Origin: Desulfomonile tiedjei
Lineage (GTDB): Bacteria; Desulfobacterota; Desulfomonilia; Desulfomonilales; Desulfomonilaceae
Assembly: GCA_016212935.1 (NCBI GenBank)
Contig: JACRDE010000646.1
Location: forward strand, 1 to 33,044
Direction of reading: 5' to 3'
Length of the DNA: 33,044 nt
The notes beneath the pieces were generated by a model, which saw nothing but the letters and a program-made list of their open reading frames with translations, searched no databases and was not told the origin of the DNA. This document shows, in pieces, positions 25,757-33,044 of this stretch. Positions within the stretch are counted from its first letter, which is position 1. The number at the start of each line of letters is the position of its first letter. The position numbers and the translations under genes were made by a program.

Positions 25757-26812
25757 TCACCATCGGCTCTTCGCGCTGAAATTCAAATCGTCAGAGAGGC
25801 CGGCAGAAAGCAGGTGTTCGGCCCGGGCAGCTATCATGGCTCCATTGTCAGTACACAATGAAATGGCAGGGAATACAGCTTCTATCCCTTTACGTAGGCC
25901 TTCTTCAATCATCCTTTCCCGAAGAGCCGTGTTAGCCGCCACTCCTCCACAGACTATCAGTTTTTCGGATTTGTGCATTTCTGCCGCCCTCAGCCCTTTT
26001 GTGGTCAGTACATCCGTGACGGCGTCCTGAAATGCCGCGGATATGAGTTTGACCCCTTCGTGAACACATTCACCCGCGCTGGGTATTGAAAGAGCGTGAA
26101 AGCTGCCTGGCGCGTCATTCAACCTTGACCGGCCGAAAAATTCCTCAGCCTGTCTCAGCACCGCCGTCTTGAGTCCCGAGAAAGAAAAATCCAGACTGTC
26201 CTTTTCCATAAGGGCCCTGGGAAACCGCAAATCGCCAGGATCAACCCCCTTGGCGTGACGCTCGATGACCACTCCGCCAGGGTAGCCCAGGCCGAGCAAC
26301 TTGGCTACTTTGTCGAAAGCTTCGCCTGCTGCGTCGTCTCGGGTGCGCCCTATCAGCTGGATCTCCATGGGGCTCTCGACGTGATAAAGACTCGTGTGGC
26401 CACCGGAGACCACAAGCCCAACGAAAGGAAAGTGTATGTCATCACGTTCCAGGAACACGGCAAACAGATGCCCGTGCAGGTGATTCACTCCGCACAGCGG
26501 TTTTCCCAAAGCCAAAGCCATTCCTTTGGCAGCGCTTATGCCGACGAGCAACGAACCGATCAAGCCGGGTCCGCGGGTAACACCTATACCACCGAGCTGT
26601 TCCGGTTCTACTCCTGCCCCGGACAGGGCCTCACGGATGACGAATGAGATCGCCTCCACGTGTTTCCTGGAAGCCAGCTCAGGTACCACTCCGCCGTATT
26701 CCTTGTGGACATCGATTTGCGACAGGACAACGTCCGACAAGATACGCCTGCCGTCCTCGATCACAGCGGCTGCCGTTTCATCGCATGAAGTCTCGATTCC
26801 CAGCACGAGCAT
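25757..26812 (-). CDS. tsaD: tRNA N6-threonylcarbamoyladenosine transferase TsaD
   Basis: From the ATG at 26812 this 351-residue protein is TsaD (formerly Gcp), which transfers the threonylcarbamoyl group to A37 of ANN-reading tRNAs with TsaB and TsaE. The start MLVLGIETSCDETAAAV is the canonical N-terminus. The metal-binding histidines lie in NHLHGHLFAVF, VSGGHTSLY is the nucleotide loop, DFSFSGLKTAV is the central motif, and CTDNGAMIA ends the active site. The ORF-track start 34 codons upstream overlaps the AAA gene and should be ignored. The chosen ATG shares one base with the stop of the AAA gene (TGATG), indicating coupled translation. tsaB, tsaC and tsaE are not in the window. Confidence 0.97.
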   Translation of the reverse strand: MLVLGIETSCDETAAAVIEDGRRILSDVVLSQIDVHKEYGGVVPELASRKHVEAISFVIREALSGAGVEPEQLGGIGVTRGPGLIGSLLVGISAAKGMALALGKPLCGVNHLHGHLFAVFLERDDIHFPFVGLVVSGGHTSLYHVESPMEIQLIGRTRDDAAGEAFDKVAKLLGLGYPGGVVIERHAKGVDPGDLRFPRALMEKDSLDFSFSGLKTAVLRQAEEFFGRSRLNDAPGSFHALSIPSAGECVHEGVKLISAAFQDAVTDVLTTKGLRAAEMHKSEKLIVCGGVAANTALRERMIEEGLRKGIEAVFPAISLCTDNGAMIAARAEHLLSAGLSDDLNFSAKSRW

Positions 26813-28554
26813 CAATTCTGTCCGATCATCATTCTGATTGTTTGCACGCGTTCCTGTACCAATTCTTTCGGAAGATCCGCGTATCGCTCGGGTAGAATCT
26901 CCCTGGACGTGCACTCCAGGACCGCCAGGAGTTCCTGGTATTCTCGCTGGCGAGCAATATCAGAGGGAATGAAATCCTTGGCCTCGTCAAGTACCATCTC
27001 GGGAGTGAGCTTACCTTCCAGGATTCTCCGGCGCTTCAATTCGGTGAGAAGCTGATCGTAATCCGCGGGGAAATAGTCTGTCGTATGCACGAGGAATTCG
27101 CTGCGATGCTCCGGCGAGAATGACGCTAGATCGACGTCGGCTTGGGAAAGCACTTGTTTCACAAAGGCCTCTTTTTCGTCACCGTCGCTCGCAAATACAG
27201 GGAGGTGCTCTCCCGCTCTGCCGGACCTCTTAATGTCCGGTTCCAGTCTGTCCGGCCTTGCTGTTATTATGATCCAAACAATTTTCCCTCTATTCTCCGG
27301 GTCGGACATCATCTTAAGTATGTTTCCAAAGAGACGCCTGTCAACATCGTGAGTCTGCGCGCTTCGTCCGCCGATTTCCGTGTCGGCTTCGTCGTATAGC
27401 ACGATTACATTTCCCATAGCCTCCAGGACCGAACGTATGCGCTCCCAGTTTTTTTCAGTCTGGCCTACATAAGGGCCCCTTATATTTTTCAGGACCACGG
27501 CAATCCATCCGCATTCCTTTGCAAAAGCTTTGTAGATAAAAGTCTTGCCCACCCCGTTCGCACCGGCAACCAGAATCCCGACCGGCATTATGTCCGGATC
27601 GCTTCCCTTCAGGCAGGATTTCAGCTCGTTGAGCTTCTTCAAAAGCTTGGACGCTCCGATCACTTTCTCAAAGCCGTATTTCAGGTTGGGAAACTCGATG
27701 TGACCTTCCAGCTCCTTTTCAATGATTTCCTTGGATTTTTCAAAGATCAGCTCAGGTGTGAGCGCTTGACCCTTGAACGAGGCCTGTCTGAAGATCTGGC
27801 GAATGGAAAGCAGTGACAAACCGGCACTACTGTAAGCCAGGTGGGACGGCGATACTGCGCTTTGAACAGGCTCCCGCTTGAGCAGGTATTCGATGTAACG
27901 CTTGCGTTCCTCTTCTTTCGGGCGGTCTATCCTGATTGCCGAGCAGTATGGAAGATCCACTACTCGTTCGTTAATCCCGTTCAGGGTTTCTGCAGTCATG
28001 AAAGCTATGTCCGGGGATGCTATGAATGAGCTGTCTGAAAACCAGTTTTCCAGAGTTATTATTTTGAGCCGGTCGGAATCCAGCGCCACCTCGCCCCTGG
28101 ATGGAGGAGCTACGGCCTCAGCGTATCGAATTATTATCGCGAAGTCTTTTCTTACTTTCTTCCCGGGGCTTCCCTCCACTGGAATCCTTATGTTGATACT
28201 GGTAAGTTGCCGCAGCGAGGCGCAGGCAAGCACAATGTCGCTGCGGGCTGCAGCAAGCATCTTTTGCAGCCGTGTCTCTCCAATTTCCAGTGAGATCAGT
28301 TGCCTGTCAACAGGATTGAGAAAAGAAATCCCGTTTGCGGGGTCATATAGCAAGACGATTCTCGGTGCCGCGGGCTTGTCGGGCTTTATAAGCGCTTCGA
28401 CGAGGAAATCTACAAGAGGGACATACCTGTCTTCCGCGACAGGGTATATGTCTTTGGTATTTCCATATATAATGAACGCATTGGATTGAGCGGAGACGTA
28501 TTTCTCGATTATTCTTTGAGCGAACTCAGGCGGATTCGGATCGTTATTGTTCAT
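26812..28554 (-). CDS. Tandem AAA ATPase next to PspA
   Basis: From the ATG at 28554 this protein has 580 residues. The N-terminal half (about 20-220) reads like a AAA module that has lost its catalytic motifs: the P-loop position is LLYDPANGIS with no GK(S/T), the Walker B-like strand is FAIIIRYAE, and the closing INERVVDLPY...EEERKRYIEYLL looks like a AAA lid. The C-terminal half is active-looking: Walker A GANGVGKT (331-338), pore-loop-like RGPYVGQTEKN, Walker B VIVLYDEAD (383-391), sensor 1 in IIITARPD, and an SRH with two arginines (RSGR). These mark the classical AAA clade (p97, Vps4, FtsH). A membrane-remodelling partner role for PspA upstream is inferred. The ORF-track start at 28665 is an alternative. 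Confidence 0.85.
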   Translation of the reverse strand: MNNNDPNPPEFAQRIIEKYVSAQSNAFIIYGNTKDIYPVAEDRYVPLVDFLVEALIKPDKPAAPRIVLLYDPANGISFLNPVDRQLISLEIGETRLQKMLAAARSDIVLACASLRQLTSINIRIPVEGSPGKKVRKDFAIIIRYAEAVAPPSRGEVALDSDRLKIITLENWFSDSSFIASPDIAFMTAETLNGINERVVDLPYCSAIRIDRPKEEERKRYIEYLLKREPVQSAVSPSHLAYSSAGLSLLSIRQIFRQASFKGQALTPELIFEKSKEIIEKELEGHIEFPNLKYGFEKVIGASKLLKKLNELKSCLKGSDPDIMPVGILVAGANGVGKTFIYKAFAKECGWIAVVLKNIRGPYVGQTEKNWERIRSVLEAMGNVIVLYDEADTEIGGRSAQTHDVDRRLFGNILKMMSDPENRGKIVWIIITARPDRLEPDIKRSGRAGEHLPVFASDGDEKEAFVKQVLSQADVDLASFSPEHRSEFLVHTTDYFPADYDQLLTELKRRRILEGKLTPEMVLDEAKDFIPSDIARQREYQELLAVLECTSREILPERYADLPKELVQERVQTIRMMIGQN

Positions 28555-28738
28555 TGGTTCCAATTCGAAACGCTTATGAGAAGAAGCTTGAATTCGAATG
28601 AACATGGCTGCCACGGGGTCCGGACACCACAGTTTGCCGGGGGAGCCGGAGTCGCTGCCTGCCATTATTTGCTCGATTACCTGTTTGACTGAGAAATGGT
28701 ATGAAGCACAACCTGAGATATATGTCGGGCTCTACGGC

Positions 28739-29485
28739 TCAGCCAAGCTCTCTTTCTTTGTCCGACACCCCGGCTTTGACACTTGTTCTTGCTTTGAGCA
28801 ATTCGTCGAATTTTGATGCAGCTTCTTTTTCAGTTCCCACGTGCTCATAAGCTTGGTCTTGAGCCTCGAGTGTGGCTGTGCCCATCTCGGTGGCGATTTT
28901 CGCGTGGGAGCGCATAGTTGCAACTCTTTCGCGTATCGCTACTATGGATTCGTCAACCGCGGTTTCTCCCAGACCTTTCAAGCGGTCCTCCAGTTGGATC
29001 ACCTGCTGCGTGGAAACGAATTCCGCCACCATTTCGCCTTGTTCCTTCTGGAGGCGACCAATCTCCTCCGTGAATGAACGCAGTCTGAACTTGTAGTCTT
29101 CGACCTTCCGCCTCTCGGTTTCCAGGGCCGTTATCAGACTGACCTGTTTATCGCCGATCTCTTTTATCCGTGCAAGGTATCGAGTGCCTGCCTCACGGTG
29201 GGCCGGATTTGTGGGATCAGCTTCCGCGGAGGCCAGGGCCCCATCCAGTTTTCGCTGAAGTTCCACTTCTTCCTTTTCCAGATCCTTGAGAGTCATTTCA
29301 GTTCGATCGCGTTCCCGTGCCAGGAGCGCTACGGCCTGCTCCATTTCCTTGTAACGCCTCTTAGCGTCATCTATGGCTGCGGCATATGTCGCGCGAATGG
29401 CCTCAGGGCTAGACGACACAATGTCATTACCCGCGCCTATGAAAATCCCGCGGAGCCTGGCCCAAAGTTTCCCGAAAAACCCCAT
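28739..29485 (-). CDS. pspA: PspA/IM30 family membrane-stress protein
   Basis: This 248-residue protein is a member of the PspA/Vipp1 (IM30) family, which is now placed in the ESCRT-III superfamily and coats and repairs the inner membrane. It starts MGFFGKLWARLRGIFI, an amphipathic helix 0 that binds lipid. The rest is long coiled-coil helices with heptad-like charge patterns (for example REAGTRYLARIKEIGDKQ). I choose the ATG at 29485, which has AGGAGG six bases upstream; the longer ORF-track start adds only six residues. The C-terminus is rather short and lacks a Vipp1-type extension. The AAA gene follows 184 bases downstream on the same strand. No pspF or pspBC is seen. Confidence 0.93.
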   Translation of the reverse strand: MGFFGKLWARLRGIFIGAGNDIVSSSPEAIRATYAAAIDDAKRRYKEMEQAVALLARERDRTEMTLKDLEKEEVELQRKLDGALASAEADPTNPAHREAGTRYLARIKEIGDKQVSLITALETERRKVEDYKFRLRSFTEEIGRLQKEQGEMVAEFVSTQQVIQLEDRLKGLGETAVDESIVAIRERVATMRSHAKIATEMGTATLEAQDQAYEHVGTEKEAASKFDELLKARTSVKAGVSDKERELG

Positions 29486-29645
29486 GTTGATCCTCCTGTG
29501 CAAAGGGAAGAATTAATTATAAGGCGGAGTTGTCCACGTTGTGCATTCTATAGAGGAATGTCTACATGTCAAGGCAGAAGAGTCTTATGAGTCCTTTACA
29601 CAAACCCATCCTTGGGGCTTCTCATCAGAGCTTAGGCCAAGAACA

Positions 29646-30215
29646 CTATTGCCTTTGCGGTGCAATCTTCTCCAGGAGCCAAGTGCCCAGTTCAGTCCAA
29701 TCATCGAATCTTTTGGTGACAGGTACCTCTGTAAGTCGATTCCATGGCTGGACCATAAGCCCTACCCCTATGCCCAGATTCAGGTATTCCTGCAAGTATG
29801 CGATATCGTCTTCAATTATGAAATCAACGGACTGCTCGGACAAATACAGGCGTTTGTCCCGATTGCCGCCCACAACTATCATTTCCGGCATGGTTGGGTT
29901 CCAGGGAAGCGCCTGAAGCTGAGGCAGAGCGGTCTTGGGATCAGAGCGCCCGGTGATAAACAGAAGTGGGCTCTTTTTTTCCCGATAGATTCTGTTCAAC
30001 ACCTTAACTGCATCCGAGTAGGGCTCTATCTTTGGTTGAGAATACATATATCGAACTGCATCCCACAAAGTATCTTTGTCCAATCCCAGCGGCTCAAGCT
30101 CCCATCCCGCCAGATCATCGGGTTTGATGTTCCGGCCTGTCACTGTGTTAATGCGATCCAAGATCACGTCAATCGATCTAAGCACTACTCCGTCTATATC
30201 AAAAGCTATTCTCAT
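29646..30215 (-). CDS. HAD-fold 5'-nucleotidase-like hydrolase
   Basis: This 189-residue cytoplasmic HAD phosphatase starts MRIAFDIDGVVLRS, whose DxD pair supplies the nucleophile and acid. Motif II is LLFITGRSD (Thr), motif III probably lies in the GGNRDKRLYL segment, and motif IV is FIIEDD. The small cap insert between motif I and II and the overall size resemble the 5'(3')-deoxyribonucleotidase (NT5C) family, which removes phosphate from nucleotides. A GGGG run lies 7 bases before the ATG. It follows the ABC permease gene by 33 bases on the same strand and may be co-transcribed. The substrate is not proven. Confidence 0.82.
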   Translation of the reverse strand: MRIAFDIDGVVLRSIDVILDRINTVTGRNIKPDDLAGWELEPLGLDKDTLWDAVRYMYSQPKIEPYSDAVKVLNRIYREKKSPLLFITGRSDPKTALPQLQALPWNPTMPEMIVVGGNRDKRLYLSEQSVDFIIEDDIAYLQEYLNLGIGVGLMVQPWNRLTEVPVTKRFDDWTELGTWLLEKIAPQRQ

Positions 30216-30248
30216 GGAAAAACCCCATTTGTTGTTCGTCCAACCCCG

Positions 30249-30998
30249 CTAGGCGGGCATCCTCTGGAACAAAATTGCCCCCGAAAGCGTTGCCGAAACG
30301 GCGAAAAAGGTCAGAATCACAAAATCCAGGAGCGGCGAAAATTCATACGGCCCACCGAGGGCGTATCGCATGCCGTCTATGCCGTACGTCAGGGGATTGA
30401 TTTTTGTGAGCAGGTCGAGCCACCCGGGCAACCCTTCCAGCGGAAACAAGGCCCCGGAAAGGAAGAACACGGGCATGACCAGAAAGTTCATGATAAGCTG
30501 AAATCCGTGGGGATCGGTCATGAGAGCTGCAGTGGCTATTCCCAGCGCCACAAACGCTGCGGAAATAACGAACATGAAAGCCAGGGTCAACAGCAGACCT
30601 AATGGGTCCGGCTTCACCAACCCGCCCATCCCAAGGGCCACTATCAGTATCACGCCCTTGATCATTGAAGTGGTGACTGTCCCAAGAGTCTTCCCGGCCA
30701 TTATAGCGACTCGACTCACCGGAGCCACAAGGATTTCTTTCAGGAACCCGAATTGCCTGTCCCATAGGACGCTCAATCCTCCAAACATGGCGGAAAAAAG
30801 CAAAGTCATCCCCAGGATGCCTGGTCCCAAGAACTGCATGTAAGTAACATCCTGCCTGTACTGAAAAAAACCGCCGAACCCGCTTCCCAGCACAACCAAG
30901 AACAATATTGGCAAGGCCATGGACCCTATGATTCGACTCCGGTTTCGGATAAATTTCTTCATTTCTCGGAGCCACAGTGTGTAAACAGCTGAGTTCAT
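30249..30998 (-). CDS. ABC-2 type exporter permease
   Basis: This 249-residue membrane protein has the six-helix ABC-2 permease pattern. It starts NSAVYTLWLREMKKFIRNRS, the typical amphipathic elbow before helix 1. MTLLFSAMFGGLSVLWDRQFGFLKEILVAPVSR is the conserved family segment between helices 2 and 3, and NFLVMPVFFLSGALFPLEGLP...NPLTYGIDGMR is the C-terminal signature. It resembles DrrB and NodJ. The start overlaps the stop of the ATPase gene by 4 bases, so they form a two-gene exporter. The substrate (drug, lipid or polysaccharide) cannot be told. Confidence 0.93.
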   Translation of the reverse strand: MNSAVYTLWLREMKKFIRNRSRIIGSMALPILFLVVLGSGFGGFFQYRQDVTYMQFLGPGILGMTLLFSAMFGGLSVLWDRQFGFLKEILVAPVSRVAIMAGKTLGTVTTSMIKGVILIVALGMGGLVKPDPLGLLLTLAFMFVISAAFVALGIATAALMTDPHGFQLIMNFLVMPVFFLSGALFPLEGLPGWLDLLTKINPLTYGIDGMRYALGGPYEFSPLLDFVILTFFAVSATLSGAILFQRMPA

Positions 30999-31942
30999 CG
31001 TTTCCGCCTCAGCATAAAAATGCGCATGCGCTCGGTAGGTTCGGTAACCGGAGCTTCCCGCATTTCCCGACCCGTGAGTTGAATGAACACGTCTTCCAGG
31101 TTCGGCTTTCGCATGGACACGGAGTTGATTGCTACCCCCAAGCCCTGGGCAATTTCGAAGACTTTCGGAATGACGGCTTCCCCGTGATTCACCCTCAGAA
31201 CAATTCTTTGGTCTTCAAATCCTATGTTATGCACGCCGTCCATGGCCAGCAATCTGTCCGTGAATTCTTTGTCGTCCTGGATTACTTCCAATTCAAGGAC
31301 ATCTCCCCCTAGACCGGCTTTCAACTCATCCGGGCTGTCCAGGGCGACTATTTCTCCTCTGTCTATCACTGCGATCCGCGAACATAACTGGTCCGCTTCG
31401 TCCATATAATGAGTCGTAAGAATAACGGTCATTCCAAAGCATGCTTTCAAATCTCGGATGTAATCCCATATATTTCTGCGTGCTTGCGGATCCAATCCCA
31501 ACGTGGGCTCATCCAGGAAGAGCACCTCAGGTCTGTGCATGAGGCCGCGGGCAATCTCCAACCGCCGGCGCATTCCCCCGGAATATGTCTTCACAAGGTC
31601 ATGTCTGCGGTTTTCCAGGTCCACGAGCTTCAGGACCTCACCGATGCGCTGCCTGCGTAGGACCGCGTTTAGCCCATAGAGCCTCCCATGGAAATCCAGG
31701 TTTTCGTCCCCGGTGAGATCGTCGTCCAGGCTCGGATCCTGAAAGACAATTCCGATGCACTTGCGGACTGCGCTCTGCTCGCGTCGGACGTCGTACCCGC
31801 AGACGGACGCGCTCCCTGAAGTGGCCGGGAGGATGGTGGAAAGAATCGAAATAAGCGTGGTTTTTCCTGCCCCGTTTGGGCCCAGCAATCCAAAGAGCTC
31901 ACCCTTTTGTATCTCAAGGTTGACGCTGTTCAGGGCGGCCAC
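30995..31942 (-). CDS. ABC exporter ATP-binding protein (DrrA-like)
   Basis: This ATPase drives the ABC-2 permease. Walker A GPNGAGKTT, Q loop VFQDPSLDDDLTG, signature YSGGMRRRLEIA, Walker B VLFLDEPTLGLDP and the switch His in TTHYMDEADQL are all intact, followed by a DrrA-type C-terminal domain (about 220-300). The listed start is the first GTG (31942), giving 315 residues. Yet the same frame continues upstream as ISVNGLVKKFGG, the normal first strand and A-loop aromatic of the family, without any ATG, GTG or TTG before an in-frame stop. The true start is therefore probably a non-AUG codon (ATA at 31981 or ATT at 31993) behind an AAGGAGG at about 31995-32001. Confidence 0.93.
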   Translation of the reverse strand: MAALNSVNLEIQKGELFGLLGPNGAGKTTLISILSTILPATSGSASVCGYDVRREQSAVRKCIGIVFQDPSLDDDLTGDENLDFHGRLYGLNAVLRRQRIGEVLKLVDLENRRHDLVKTYSGGMRRRLEIARGLMHRPEVLFLDEPTLGLDPQARRNIWDYIRDLKACFGMTVILTTHYMDEADQLCSRIAVIDRGEIVALDSPDELKAGLGGDVLELEVIQDDKEFTDRLLAMDGVHNIGFEDQRIVLRVNHGEAVIPKVFEIAQGLGVAINSVSMRKPNLEDVFIQLTGREMREAPVTEPTERMRIFMLRRKR

Positions 31943-32102
31943 TCCGCCAAACTTCTTGACCAGTCCGTTGACACTGATTATTGCCGAAGCAATCCCTCCT
32001 TGACAAAAGCTAGGTTCTCGCCGTGGAACAACACAGATGAACTCAGGTCAAGCCATACCGGGCTCGTGAGCGCTCGGTGACACATAAGCTTCCATCTTAG
32101 GG

Positions 32103-33044
32103 TCAAGTCTTAATCTTGTCCTTCAACAGCTCTCCAAGGGTCCCAAAGGAAGAGCGGCTTTCCTTGCCGGTAATGAATTCCTTGAACTGAGAATGCTCCT
32201 CGTGCTGTTTGAGGCTCTTGGTGCTGAGCGAGATCTTGCCTGATTCCACGTCCACAGCCAGTATCTGGACTTGGATCGATGAGCCGACAGCAAATCGGCT
32301 TCTGAGGTCACCCGTCCTGCCGTCCCCGACTTCCGAAACATGTAGCAGACCTGACTTGCCTCCGGGGAGGGTTACAAACAGGCCGTAGTCCTTAACTGAA
32401 TCTACTTCTCCTGTGACCACGTCACCCTCACGGAGTTCCACTGCATCCAAGGAACCTTCGATTCCCGGGTGTTTAAGCTCCAACCCTATGCGGCGCGCTT
32501 GCTGATCCACAGAAATGATCCTGACTTGCACCTGGTCGCCCTCTGAGACCACTTCTCTCGGGTGATTGATCCGACGACCGGCTCCGAGATTGGAGATATG
32601 AATCAATCCCTCCACCCCGGGCTCCAATTGAACGAAGGCGCCGAAGTTCATCAGTTTTGTCACAGCACCTTCAATAACGGCCTCTTCAGCGTAGCGCCGA
32701 GCTACGGTGCTCCATGGATCTTCCAAAGTCTGCTTGAGGCTGAGAGAAATCCTGTTGTGTGCCCAATCCAGGTCCAGAATCCGTACGGTCACAGTTTCTC
32801 CCGTATGCAGGACGTCAGACGCCTCGTTCACCCTGAACCACGCCAGTTCGGACATGGGTATAAGACCCTCTACTCCTCCAATGTCCACGAATGCGCCGAA
32901 AGGCGCGAGCTTCTGAACAGTCCCCTGAACCTCATCGCCCGACTTCAATGTCTTCTTGAGCTCCTCCGCTTTTTGTCTGCGCTCTTCTTCCAGCAATGCC
33001 CTTCGAGAAATTACTATGTTGCGTCCTCGCTCAGAGTATTCAAC
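32103..33044 (-). CDS. Multi-S1-domain RNA-binding protein (cut by window end)
   Basis: The gene runs off the right edge, so only its C-terminal 313 codons are visible. The edge holds the end of one S1 domain (YSERGRNIVISRRALLEEERR). Three S1 OB-fold domains follow: one from about KSGDEVQGTVQKLAPFGAFV, one from EEAVIEGAVTKLMNFGAFV, and one from REGDVVTGEVDSVKDYGLFV. Each has the FGAFV/YGLFV strand, and GLIPMSEL, GLIHISNL or GLLHVSEV. This is the architecture of 30S ribosomal protein S1 or a close S1-like RNA-binding protein. The Lys-rich end (LLKDKIKT) is short. The ORF-track start at 32996 is an internal TTG. Whether this is rpsA itself or a shorter paralogue cannot be decided without the upstream part. 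Confidence 0.9.
   Translation of the reverse strand, partial: VEYSERGRNIVISRRALLEEERRQKAEELKKTLKSGDEVQGTVQKLAPFGAFVDIGGVEGLIPMSELAWFRVNEASDVLHTGETVTVRILDLDWAHNRISLSLKQTLEDPWSTVARRYAEEAVIEGAVTKLMNFGAFVQLEPGVEGLIHISNLGAGRRINHPREVVSEGDQVQVRIISVDQQARRIGLELKHPGIEGSLDAVELREGDVVTGEVDSVKDYGLFVTLPGGKSGLLHVSEVGDGRTGDLRSRFAVGSSIQVQILAVDVESGKISLSTKSLKQHEEHSQFKEFITGKESRSSFGTLGELLKDKIKT

Noticed and set aside
30245-30257. CCCGC-TAG-GCGGG hairpin at the ABC permease stop
   Set aside because: It is short, lies on the stop codon, has no T-run, and the next gene on the strand follows closely, so a terminator call is not supported.
29541-30602. 353-codon plus-strand ORF
   Set aside because: It runs antisense across the HAD gene and the ABC permease, both of which have intact family motifs on the other strand.
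1-33044. tRNA, rRNA, CRISPR, insertion sequence or prophage genes
   Set aside because: None was seen on reading both strands; no transposase, integrase or repeat-spacer array pattern is present.

Overview
The window looks like chromosome of a Gram-negative bacterium of the Desulfobacterota (deltaproteobacterial) kind, possibly near Desulfomonile or Syntrophobacter. This is inferred from the mix of genes (TRAP transporter run with a FadR-type regulator, periplasmic and lipoprotein genes, PspA, hybrid sensor kinases) and from middling GC; no rRNA or other phylogenetic marker is present to prove it. I see no IS element, integrase, prophage gene, CRISPR array, tRNA or rRNA.

Layout. (1) 111-3038 (-): type II (Ca2+-type) P-type ATPase, followed by about 800 bases with no convincing gene except a possible short heme-O-synthase-like relic. 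(2) 3849-4676 (-): orphan PstS-like periplasmic binding protein. (3) 5344-8882: MaoC-like hydratase (+), TraB/GumN-like protein (-), and two paralogous FemAB/GNAT-like proteins transcribed away from each other. (4) 8991-15054: FadR-family regulator (-), then a divergent promoter with a FadR-type operator on its start site, a roughly 900-base leader, and an operon-like run: TRAP transporter dctP-dctQ-dctM, a cytidylate-kinase-like/BON fusion, and a small membrane-anchored protein. (5) 15158-15231: a perfect 28-bp inverted repeat between convergent genes. (6) 15295-19264 (-): PAS sensor kinase, a 4-bp-overlapping receiver-histidine kinase, and a lipoprotein. (7) 19458-24970: small hypothetical protein, metY (+), a His-rich putative metal-binding protein, a membrane-anchored glutamine-amidotransferase-like protein, a small secreted protein and a TrkA-N potassium channel. 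(8) 25099-29485 (-): pspA, a tandem AAA ATPase, tsaD and hpt. (9) 29646-33044 (-): multi-S1-domain protein (cut by the window end), ABC-2 exporter pair and a HAD-type nucleotidase.

How the genes work together. The clearest units are the FadR-controlled TRAP uptake operon with its unusual kinase-like passenger genes, the sensor-kinase/receiver-kinase pair that lacks a DNA-binding output, and the pspA-AAA pair. In the last, an ESCRT-III-superfamily membrane protein sits beside a classical AAA ATPase that has an aromatic pore loop and a degenerate first AAA domain. I consider the pspA-AAA pair the best candidate for a little-described system, followed by the TRAP-linked kinase/BON fusion.
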